From positions 744,001 to 808,000 of the forward strand of contig OU744450.1 in NCBI GenBank assembly GCA_916610825.1: a stretch of DNA of 64,000 nucleotides. The letters run 5' to 3'. Of the stretch, positions 1-8,332 are shown one piece after another (within the stretch, counting starts at the first letter, position 1; every line of letters starts with the position of its first letter). Source of the stretch: Haliclystus octoradiatus (Eukaryota > Cnidaria > Staurozoa > Stauromedusae > Haliclystidae). The position numbers and the translations under genes are program-made. The notes beneath the pieces were generated by a model. That model was not told where the DNA came from. It ran no database searches and worked only from the letters and a program-made list of their open reading frames with translations.

Positions 1-199
1 TTTTATTCTTATGATTTGAGATATATATTTCCTTAAAGTTACTACACCCTCTTACTGTGACTAAATGTATTGATTATCAAATAATTCCCATTGATAACAA
101 ACTGTCGATATTGTTTAAAATACTATGATAATGAATATTTACAAATTTAAATTTATCTCAATAAATTATTATAATTAATGATTCCAAATAATAATTTAC

Positions 200-1815
200 T
201 CAGACAGCAATTAACGATGGAAATAACTCTGATAATGGTTCACTCCACGTATGTTCAGTAAAGGATGTATTACTTTGATCTAACATAAGCTCAATATCGA
301 GACAGTCCGTACTTAACATTTCATTTTCGGGCTCGAACCCCACCACGCTTCCAAGATCTCCGCAGATTGACAATATGTCATCAATTTCCTCTCCAGAAAC
401 GCTCTCTGACGGGGAAGGGATGCTGTCTGCAGACGTAAACTGCTCACTAGACGCACGGCTGTTGCTATTAAATCCTTCGTGTTTGATTTCGGAGGCATCC
501 AAGAGCATAGTGCTTTCAGGCTGTTGTCTGTTACTTGTGAACTCAGCCAAGAGGTCGATGACGTCAGATTTGAACTCCTCAGCCAATTCATGATCAAAGC
601 AAGAAGAAGAATCAGAGATTTCTGCTGCTGAGAAAAGAAGAGTGATGCATACTCTGTTGATTTTTCTTCTTGCTTGATCATAATATGGTCATGGTCGTTT
701 ACTACTGGTGTCATTGGAATTGGAGATGCCACAGGCGTCAAAGGTGAATTATAATTTATTACTTCTTCATTTGCTGAAGGAGACGATGGTGGTGTTAGAC
801 TTAAACGAGAGCGAAGGTCTACATTTTCTGTCGATAAACAATGAGCATGTGTTCGAAGGTCTTCGTTATTTCGCTTTAAATGTTTATTCTGAAATAAAGA
901 ATGAAAACAATGTATTTATAGTTTGAAGTTGAGAATTCAAGAACAATTATTAGAAGTGATAGAAAAAAATATGTGTTGTGTTTCCAATGTGATCTCCAGA
1001 CAAGTGTACAAGTTGACTTGCAGACATTCTTCAAGGCAGCTTCGATTGATTCTAGTTTTTGAAGTTAATTCAGGTGTATGCATAAAGGCCCATTGAAGGC
1101 TTATCACTCAATTCTACTTTGGAATGAGAACCTTCTTCTTTAGAAATTCTACAGGTCATAAAATCGTGAAATAGGATAAATACTCCCTTGGTTACCATTA
1201 ACTCAATATTGCCCTATATTGGTTATCTGCAGAATATATTTTATTTAAATCTAAACAAAATTAAATAAATGTTTCGATATTGGAGAATATACAAAGTAAC
1301 AAAAACATAATTGTCTTGAAAAGTTAACTGACGGCCCAGGTCATAGATCATCTGATCATCCATGGATCACTTGAGATGCAAATAATGAAAAACAAATATA
1401 GGCTACATTTATTAGACTCACTTCACTTTCAAGTCGTAAAACTGTTTCTTCTAATTCTTGCATTCGAGTCTTTTTTCTGTCTCTAGCAGTTTGCGCTGCT
1501 ACGCGATTCTTTAATTTCCTGTAAGAACGTAAACATAATAATATTGAGTATTCGTGTCGAATAAGATGGCTGGTTTCAATGCTATAAATATTCGGCAGCT
1601 TCAGTTAACTAAATAAGTGCATAAATGCACATGGTCCACTAAATGAAATATAGCAATTCATCGAAATTTTACCTTCGCAAAATTCGTTCTTCTGGTGTCA
1701 AGTTATCCAATCTTTTTCGTTTTCTTGGTTGTCCATCTTCAAATGTTTGTGAACATTCGTCCAAGGAAGCGAACACTTTTTGACTGTCAACATTCCGTAG
1801 TTCGATAACACTCAT
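200..1815 (-). CDS. XBP1: XBP1, bZIP transcription factor of the unfolded protein response (3 exons plus IRE1 intron)
   Basis: Three exons on the minus strand: 1815-1673, 1518-1422 and 888-200, with GT/AG introns. Exons 1-2 encode the basic region with the XBP1 signature (RRKLKNRVAAQTARDRKK) and the start of the leucine zipper, which continues in exon 3. The zipper frame runs unspliced to a stop near 313, giving about 271 residues (XBP1u). Removal of 20 nt at 628-647 shifts to the second frame, which ends at 200 and gives about 302 residues (XBP1s). The last residues, SELFPSLIAV, match the conserved XBP1s C-terminus of vertebrates (ELFPQLISV, from memory). XBP1s activates ER chaperone and ERAD genes after IRE1 splices its mRNA in the cytoplasm. 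The start is the first ATG in frame with the bZIP; no other ATG lies between it and the basic region. Identity is very secure; exon borders are read by eye. Confidence 0.95.
590..681 (-). promoter_or_regulatory. Long RNA stem enclosing the two IRE1 hairpins
   Basis: The segments 590-614 and 658-681 are near-perfect reverse complements: 25 and 24 nt, with one bulge and one mismatch. They enclose only the two splice hairpins. In the mRNA this is a base stem bringing the two cleavage loops together, as in the basal stem of known XBP1/HAC1 mRNAs. It lies in coding sequence used in both frames. Confidence 0.85.
628..647 (-). other. Putative IRE1-excised unconventional intron (20 nt) of XBP1
   Basis: In the mRNA sense two 7-nt loops sit on 5-bp stems: AGAGU-AUGCAUC-ACUCU (639-655) and UUUCU-CAGCAGC-AGAAA (619-635). 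Cutting each loop after its third base (AUG|CAUC and CAG|CAGC) removes 20 nt. Twenty has the same remainder on division by 3 as the 26-nt human and 23-nt fly introns, and it joins the bZIP frame to the frame ending in the conserved XBP1s tail. The 3' loop fits the CNGCNGN consensus. The 5' loop departs from it at positions 1 and 6 but keeps UG|CA. Known: IRE1 cuts such loops between G3 and C4. Inferred: the exact borders. Confidence 0.85.
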
Positions 1816-1995
1816 TATGAGTTACGATAAATTTAGTTGTTGTGTATCTATATATATGGATAAACCACGAGGCACAACATCAGATGTGCTTTACAAGAAA
1901 CTGTATGACGCCAGCGTCAACGAAAAGGATATTTATTCATGGAAATAAGTTGGCTGACGAAACGGGAACAAAATTTTCTTGATCACCATCTTAAT

Positions 1996-2014
1996 CGTGG
2001 CTTGTTATGATTGG
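1996..2014 (-). promoter_or_regulatory. Exact ER-stress response element (CCAAT-N9-CCACG) upstream of XBP1
   Basis: On the minus strand the bases read CCAAT, nine bases, CCACG, an exact match to the ERSE consensus bound by NF-Y and ATF6. It lies about 180 bp upstream of the XBP1 ATG in the correct region for a proximal promoter. A nearby inverted pair TGACG-N4-CGTCA (about 1906-1919) resembles two UPRE/CRE half sites. A TATA-like run (about 1849-1857) lies very close to the ATG and is a weaker call. Confidence 0.8.
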
Positions 2015-2117
2015 TTAATTTCAATCATGTGATCTTCCGCTGACCATAACATCCGCTTTCTTTACGTCATTTGCTTGATCAGCTGATCGGATTGTAATCA
2101 AGATAAACCAGATCCAT

Positions 2118-2230
2118 TATCATCATCATCATCATCATCATTTATTCAGAACCTGATAAGCTACAGGAGCTTTTTTTATTGTAAAAAAGGAAAAAAAGAA
2201 ATAGGAGATTATACATTATACTCAAATTCA
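2118..2230 (-). mobile_element. 3' tail fragment of a LINE related to the 11.5-15.4 kb element
   Basis: Read on the minus strand, the segment ends with a short A/T-rich 3' UTR, a CTGAATAAA-like block and a run of ATG trinucleotides. The intact LINE downstream ends the same way (CCCTGAATAAATGATGATG at 15376-15408). No coding part remains. Confidence 0.6.
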
Positions 2231-2434
2231 CCTTACATTCGCAGTGCTGTAGCGCTCAAATGTAGGCTTCATTATCACTAATTACAATTTGCTAAAACGA
2301 AATGTTGGAAAATATCAAGGTCCTCAAATCAAAAGCAGAGGAACACGGTGTAATATAATGCGGGATATGTTAAAACGCGGAAATATTGCAAGCTGCATAA
2401 TTTCTTTGAATAAAGATTTACAGTGCTCTTCAAA

Positions 2435-2696
2435 ATGAAATTGTTATGTTAGGAATATTGTGTCTAGTCGTTGTTCCTACGATTTCAACTAGGATCGACG
2501 AAGGTGAGGATTTATTAAAAATAATTCAAATTAATAATTAAATTCCTATTTCTCGACCACTACAGTGGTAGTTGTTTATATTTATAAGCAATAATGAAAA
2601 TGTAATTAGGCCTACTTCGAATTTAAGATGACACACAAGAAGATTTTGAAGATATCGAAGACCAAGACAGCCAACTGATTCGCCAATCGATTGAAG
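2435..2696 (+). pseudogene. Relic or orphan 5' part of a secreted acidic/cationic peptide gene (copy 1)
   Basis: Two exons match the 5' ends of the two downstream copies. Exon 1 has an ATG at 2435 that aligns with the starts of the other copies (MKLL) but reaches TAG after five codons. A second ATG at 2446 opens a hydrophobic MLGILCLVVVPTIS signal-like peptide ending IDE with a phase-1 GTGAGG donor at 2504. Exon 2 (2640-2696, 57 nt, phase 1-1) encodes an acidic stretch beginning EDFEDIEDQD, with donor GTAGCA. No cationic DPRPWWW-type exon is seen before the next copy at 6514. It is therefore a decayed copy or an alternative first exon spliced into the next gene, since all phases fit. Confidence 0.55.
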
Positions 2697-3185
2697 GTAG
2701 CAAAACTATACATTTAAAATCTGTTCATGATTTCTAAATCCAAATAAAATTTTAAATGTCTACGGAATATGTTTATAGGCCTAATCAATGTCTAGTGTAT
2801 CGTCTATACTATACTTAGTCTGATTGATTAAATTAAGTCAGAGCATGGCTAGAGCTACATGCTGAAGAAGAATTTTTGCAAAGTTCAAAACGTTCAGCAA
2901 CTCTTACGATGTCAATCTAATAATATACATTTCTCCCTAATAGTTGATCTTAGTAGACAGTTGTAGCCAAGCCTGGCTCATAATAGGCCATCCTATTTTA
3001 GGCCTATACTTTTATTTCCTGAGACTGGTTAGACACCTTTTGCGCGGCGTGTTTTGCTGCATATAACAACGACAATGTATTCTCAGCACCGTAAAAAGTC
3101 GGCAGCACTGGGTTATGCATTTCATGACATTCTTATTTTAGGGCGGATAATAAGCCAATAGTAACCGGTCTGAAATAGTAGTCTT
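2697..3185. other. Intergenic or intronic stretch, no feature recognised
   Basis: No convincing ORF, exon with flanking splice signals, or repeat was found here. It was searched for a missing last exon of the copy at 2435 and none was found. Confidence 0.5.
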
Positions 3186-3189
3186 TGTT

Positions 3190-3600
3190 GTTGATTTAAT
3201 TGTGTTATTCCGTGTAAGTGCTTCCCAAGGAGACGTTTGAAAGTTGGCCTGTTGGATACGTCCTTCATTGTAGACGGTAGTTAGATCGTTCCACTTATAA
3301 GCACAATCATTTTGAAATGAGTGGCAACGGCTTGATTTTTAATGTAAATGTCATTGTAGTAGTGAGAACTTGTTCTGGTGGTATGTGGTCGTTGAGATAA
3401 TGTGTAAAGCAAAGGAGGAAATTGGTTAAATTTAATTTTATGGGTGAACATTAGTCGATTTGATGTTATTCGGTCTCTGACCGAAAGCCATCCAAGCTGA
3501 CTTTGCATATCCGAGACACGAGTTCGCTAGTTATAACGGAGCACTGACCTCATTCTTCTGTTCTCCAATATCTCTGGAGGCAATCAAGATGTCCCCCATA
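3190..3600 (-). mobile_element. Degenerate LINE fragment (C-terminal end of the RT ORF)
   Basis: The minus-strand translation (RTRVSDM, then SVRDRITSNRLMFTHKIKF, YNDIYIKN, KWNDL) aligns with the C-terminal end of the RT protein of the LINE at 12-15 kb (RTSISEM, SVKNRITFYQLSMVHKIKF, HNNIYNDK, IHKWNQ). Stops interrupt it. It is an old 5'-truncated copy of a related CR1/L2-group element. Confidence 0.7.
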
Positions 3601-4030
3601 CAATCACGCAGTAGTTGGTACTAGATGAAAGTCTGACGTAGGAATAGAAGTAGTTCATACATATATTTGCACCCAATTCAGCGTAAAAGATAATTTGCTA
3701 TGATACATTGATTCGGTCAGGGGTATTTACATTTGAAAATATTGTACATTTTGTTAGAATCATACTAAAGTTAATGACATAAAGTATAATTTAGTAGGTT
3801 TAGTTAAATTTTACTTTAAAACGGCTAAAATTGATAAGGTAAATGACATTCGTTAAAATCAAACTAAAGTTATGACATGGAAAATTTTTTGTACTAATTA
3901 TTGTTATTATTATTATTATTTTTTGTTGTTGTAATTTTAAGGCTAAAACTGATAGTGTAGATAGGATATATGAAAGCTAGATTTAGTTTCATCATAAAAT
4001 AATAATAAAGCGGAAAATTTAAACTATGAA
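3601..4030 (+). other. AT-rich stretch without gene
   Basis: Low-complexity AT-rich sequence with two diverged copies of a phrase like AAACTAAAGTTATGACAT (about 3764 and 3863). It may be eroded repeat sequence; nothing coding is seen. Confidence 0.4.
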
Positions 4031-4345
4031 AGGTATGATACGAAATCTAAATCCATACGAAATTAGATCCAGCATAAACACTGACATTTTTAAAACAAAA
4101 CTGAAGACTTACCTTTTTAATCTAGCTTTTAAGAAATAAAACAATTTTACTTTGGACAATTTTAATTAACACAATGCTTTATTTTATTCTATTTTATTCC
4201 ATTTTATTCAATTACGTAACAAAGATTTAACTTATTTTTATGTAAAACAAATTTTATATTTTTACTTGTGATGCGCATAGAACAGCAATGAATATGCGCT
4301 ATATGTGCTATTATTATTATTAAATGCTATTATTATGATACTCAA
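4030..4345 (+). mobile_element. 3' end of a second LINE type (plus strand)
   Basis: A short frame ending FKTKLKTYLFNLAFKK then a stop (about 4087-4138) resembles the C-terminus of some non-LTR retrotransposon ORFs. It is followed by a 3' UTR ending in GCGCTATATGTGCTATTATTATTATT, a tail layout common to such elements. Family assignment is from memory and not tested. Confidence 0.45.
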
Positions 4346-5080
4346 TAGAGCTAATGTTCATCGTCACTTTTCTTAGCATATGACATATATGACAATATTC
4401 CAGACATGTGAAAATAATGAGATGCGTTGGAGCCACACTCTTTGCATATACAACTTGATGATGGTTGATGGTATGATTTATCAAGGCAAAGTTTGTGATG
4501 GAAACCATGAATTGACACACGGGTGATGATATGACGATTTTGTTGATTTCTAAACTTCCACCAGGTGATGTTAGCCATTGGTGAAAGCAACGCGCCTTTT
4601 CCAATCCATTTTTGGATTTTTAGAGATTGATTTTATTTATCTGCAGAGATTTGAAATATGGAGCAATGATTTGAAAACCATAAGAGATAATTGGTGCAAT
4701 CTTCATGTTGAATATTTCAAGGGCAACTTGAAAGGACAAAAGAGGTAGATGTTGTAGAAGATTTATTGATATTGAAGCTTTCTGATTTTTCATTTGAATA
4801 TGTTTATGAAATGATAGAGATGTTTGAAGAGTTACCCCTAGGTAGGTATATTCTTTGACATATTCCATTTGTTTATTATTATACTGTAAATTATCATTTC
4901 GGCATATGTATCCTCCTTTACGAAATTTCAAGGCTTTTGTTTTGTTCAAATTTACTTCTAACTGATTTGTGACTGACCATTTCTCAAGAGTATGCAAAGC
5001 AACTTGAATAACAAGGACATCATTTGGGTACAATACAAGGTCGTCAGCAAAAAATAATGACGAAAGGTTGGAATGTTCTG
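4346..5080 (-). mobile_element. Fragment of a non-LTR reverse transcriptase (different family), minus strand
   Basis: Read on the minus strand, the fragment starts with the catalytic RT motif FADDLVLY (about 5040-5063), then LEVNLNKTKALKF and YLGVTLQTSLSFHKHI, the usual post-catalytic RT motifs. A shifted frame follows with a Cys/His cluster (CKECGSNASHYFH). The 5' part and a continuous frame are missing, so this is a dead fragment. Confidence 0.7.
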
Positions 5081-5244
5081 AAAATGAGGATGCCAGATAG
5101 GAATAGAAGTAAAACTGTTAGTTAGTATGAATGTTCTGAAAATGAGGATGCCAGATAGGAATAGAAGTAAAACTGTTAGTTAGTATGAATGTTCTGAAAA
5201 TGAGGATGCCAGATAGGAATAGAAGTAAAACTGTTAGTTAGTAT
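5071..5244 (+). repeat. 58-bp tandem repeat, 3 copies
   Basis: Three near-identical 58-bp units start at 5071, 5129 and 5187, each beginning GAATGTTCTGAAAATGAGGA. They abut the end of the RT fragment, and the first unit overlaps its edge. The near identity suggests recent expansion. Confidence 0.9.
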
Positions 5245-5287
5245 GATCATGGTATGATTGCTGTCGAAGCTCTACTATGGGGATTTT

Positions 5288-5377
5288 GTAGTAGATTAAA
5301 TATTAACCAGCCTCTTTATGATGATGGTCTATTATCGACTATCTCATAAAGAGCCTGGTTAATATTTAATCTACTAC
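5288..5377. repeat. 34-bp inverted repeat with 22-bp loop
   Basis: Segments 5288-5321 and 5344-5377 are reverse complements with one mismatch. The perfection over 34 bp implies a recent foldback insertion or a template-switch event. No gene function is apparent. Confidence 0.85.
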
Positions 5378-6290
5378 ATATCTACCACGTAGTCCAGTTA
5401 AAGTCTAACGTATTTTCAATACCGTTAATCGAGATTCAGTTTAGTTAAATATATGTGATTCTTACTGTTACTTTCATTTCTTATCATTCAAATGGTGACT
5501 TTTGAAGTTTCATAAATCACAAATATATGTTCTACTCAATAAAAGTTGCCATGCAGTAGCCTCTGAGAGGTAGTTATCGTTATTTAAAAGCAAGTGATGT
5601 TCGATTAATAATAATGTATCAGAAAGGTACAACGTGCATATATTAGCAAGGCTACTTATGGTCACTCTAACCCTGTAACCTGTAACCTCGACTTGAAACT
5701 GGAATTACATGATTATATCATCTACAGAAGCTTCTACAGAATCTATATACCTCTACTTCATGCATAATAATCGGATGTAATACAAACCGTGTGTAAATAC
5801 AGTGTCAGCGATCGACAAAGTACATTGCATCGCATTAAGTGCAGTGCAAACATGCAACTTGTTCTATGTTGTCAAAAAAAAATGCACCTGATTTCCCTTC
5901 GTTTGAGAAACTTTCGGCCGCAACAGATTATATATCTACAAGCATTCGGCTTGAGAACCTGCACCCGCTTCTCAATCCGAGTGACTTGCAAGGTATCTGA
6001 TTGATTATTCTGTATATCATGTGGCCTATAAATGGAGCTACTGTACTGTGCAACAAAGATGTTCCAAATGTGTTCAGACTGGTCGCACCATGCCATGGAA
6101 TGCCCTTATATCATGCAATGAAAGATACCATGTATTTCAATCCAAAATGTTCCAAACTCACGGTCACGCTACCGCAAACGTGAAGTAAAAAGTTGTTTTT
6201 AATAAGGTTTCAGTTGGATGATTTTGCAAGACGAAAGTAAAAATCGAAACTGCTATCTGACGGTGTATCTGACAATTCAGTAGACTATTG
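5378..6290 (+). other. Upstream region of the second peptide gene, nothing coding recognised
   Basis: Short ORFs here (for example near 5789 and 6001) lack homology signs and codon bias and are taken as chance. No repeat structure was recognised. Confidence 0.4.
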
Positions 6291-6302
6291 TTTTCTTGAC
6301 AA

Positions 6303-6312
6303 TATATAAATA
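6303..6312 (+). promoter_or_regulatory. Candidate TATA box of the peptide gene at 6514
   Basis: The sequence TATATAAATA lies about 200 bp upstream of the start codon. It fits a TATA element if the 5' UTR is about 170 nt. No transcript evidence is available. Confidence 0.4.
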
Positions 6313-6513
6313 CCCTTCGCGGTCTTACATAGAAATATCTGCTTTCAATTTATCAAAGAATAGCAACGACCAAGCATTATTTTGTACGCAACACAATACC
6401 CCCTTTCAGTGCTTTGGTGACTGCTTCGTGATTCTAGTTTGGTTTATAACTTTCTCATTTGAACTCAGACATTATTTCATCCGTCACGAAGTATACGCTA
6501 CTCTGTTCTCAAA

Positions 6514-8332
6514 ATGCAACTGTTGGCTATTCTAAGTTTGATTGGTCTGTCATTTAATGTTGTTTTTTCACACGAAGGTCAGTCAGTCAAGGACAATTTA
6601 AATTCATAGATTTATACCTATTAATCATCTTGGAATTATTTGGCTAAACCTATATGAAATGTTATTTTTATCTTTAAGTTAAGTTTGACTGATGCGTGAT
6701 TTACAATTTCAAATGTAATAATTTTATTGACAAATTTCGTATTTGAAATTAAATTATCGTAGATCAGTAGATCTTACTGCGAAGAAAATCATATAGACGG
6801 TAAAGTCTACCCGAGCCTGATATCAATGCCATTTGTTTGGTATAACTTGCAGTCACTGATGCATTTGACATTTTGTTTAATACGCCATATTTGTTTTGTT
6901 GTCAATCGAATCTCTCTTAAGAAGTTCAAACTGTATTATGTAGCTTGGAGCGTTATTGCATGATGACGATTTTTAATTATAGATGATGAGTCTATTTTTG
7001 ATCACGATGAAAGAGTTGGCGACTTGGAAGAAGGTAGGGTTCTGAATTGTTGAATTGTACACACACATATATATATATATGCATGTCATCAATCAATTAA
7101 ATGTAAGGCATCCTGTGCTTCTCGAACTTTAAATCTACGTCTGATAGACTTCGAGGGGTGCAAAAGGGCGTAGCAGACAGGCATTTTATCCACATTTGAG
7201 TACAATTATTCCTGATGCTTTGTTCTAGCTTTGCTTGAATAATTGCAGTCTACCAGAATTCTTTTGTGGATTTTTATACCGGTCTTCTGCTTAACGCTTA
7301 ATGCTGCCTCCGTTTCAGATTTAGAAGACTATGCTGAAATTCCGTCAAAAGAGGAAATCCTACCCCACGGTGAGTTATCCTATAATGAGCTACCCTACGG
7401 TGAGCATTGTCATAAACATGGCTATCCATTAGCATATCTGTTAATTTTAAGTAGTCTTATTTCGGTTGAACACTTCCCGACTGCATTGCTGGAGATATTC
7501 CTTTTTATATCTCACGTCGCATACTCAAATATGTTGATTGATTGATACCGCCTCTAATATTTGATATTTAATTTGATCATATATAATAGTATTAGCACAT
7601 GTATAGAACGGCGTATGGACCATGCCTGAAGCACGGTCAAATTAAACACTGTTATGTCTACTGTTATATATGGGGAATTAAACTCTTAGTATACTTCCCT
7701 GTCGTGTATACAAGGAAATAAGCTCAGCATCCATGAGATTCCACACGACACGAGGATGTCATGATGTTTATTTCAAAGCAGATGAGTAACTCCGCTAGGG
7801 GCAACGAGTTCGTCTCTTCCATTTATGGGGAATTTTCTGAAATATTGCAATAATGGATGTCAATAAATTCTTCACCTGTATTTAAATGGCGTACAAGCTG
7901 AGTATTACACATGCGCTAATAGAATTAACCAATCAACGAACGACACCCGTTAAAAAAAGAAAAAATATTGCCTAGTTTGCGGTAAAGTGATAAATGAAAA
8001 AAAAATAAAACTGTTTGACCCATGTCATGTCCCCTCTCTTGAAACAATCAGTTACAGTTGGCCGAGTATAGGTGTAATGTAATGTAATATAGATAGTAAA
8101 CAGTTAACCTTTCTTTAACCTTTCTTCAGACTTGGAAGATGAAAGCCTTGAAGATGAAGTATAAAGATGTGTTGATATAATAATCACTTATGTTTTATGC
8201 TCAGATCAACGTGATCCTCGTCCTTGGTGGTGGGCTAGAAGACGGAGGAGGAAGATTAGCGGGTTTACATCATTTTTCCGCAGACGTCGTGCTTTCACCA
8301 GTCGCCGCCGTGGTAATATCCACGTTCCTTAG
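6514..8332 (+). CDS. Secreted precursor of a Trp/Arg-rich cationic peptide, putative antimicrobial (copy 2)
   Basis: Proposed exons: 6514-6577 (signal peptide MQLLAILSLIGLSFNVVFS), 6983-7033, 7319-7369 and 8205-8332. All introns are phase 1 with GT/AG ends, giving 97 residues. The two middle exons are acidic (9 of 17 and 6 of 17 residues Asp/Glu). The last exon encodes QRDPRPWWWA followed by clusters of five, four and three arginines, with 15 Arg/Lys and one or two acidic residues. A signal peptide, an acidic propiece and a Trp-rich cationic end is the plan of known antimicrobial precursors such as echinoderm centrocins and vertebrate indolicidin-type cathelicidins. No sequence homology to a named family is claimed. 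The extra exon-like block at 8130-8159 has lost its phase-1 donor and is left out. Confidence 0.75.
8130..8159 (+). pseudogene. Decayed acidic mini-exon inside the last intron of copy 2
   Basis: After a TTTCTTCAG acceptor, the phase-1 frame reads DLEDESLEDE, very like the acidic exons of this family (exon 3 of copy 3 begins GLEDEI). The expected GAAG|GT donor reads GAAG|TATAAAG here, one G short. Use of the shifted GT would end in phase 0 and throw the cationic exon out of frame. Retention would stop after two more bases (GTA TAA). It probably is skipped. Confidence 0.65.
8205..8329 (+). other. Mature cationic Trp/Arg-rich peptide region (copy 2)
   Basis: The exon follows a TATGCTCAG acceptor and encodes the DPRPWWW core, shared with copy 3, followed by arginine clusters and Phe/Ile. 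There is no cysteine. Only the N-terminal core is shared with copy 3; the remainder differs almost fully, as expected for host-defence peptides under diversifying selection. Confidence 0.7.

Noticed and set aside
5789..6183. Overlapping ORFs of 60-74 codons on both strands
   Set aside because: No homology signs, no family resemblance and similar length on both strands; consistent with chance.
7243..7545. ORF with a signal-like start (RILLWIFIPVFCLTLNAAS) running into the acidic exon of copy 2
   Set aside because: There is no ATG and a stop lies directly upstream. The hydrophobic part is the pyrimidine-rich end of the intron before the CAG acceptor at 7318. The real start is the signal exon at 6514.
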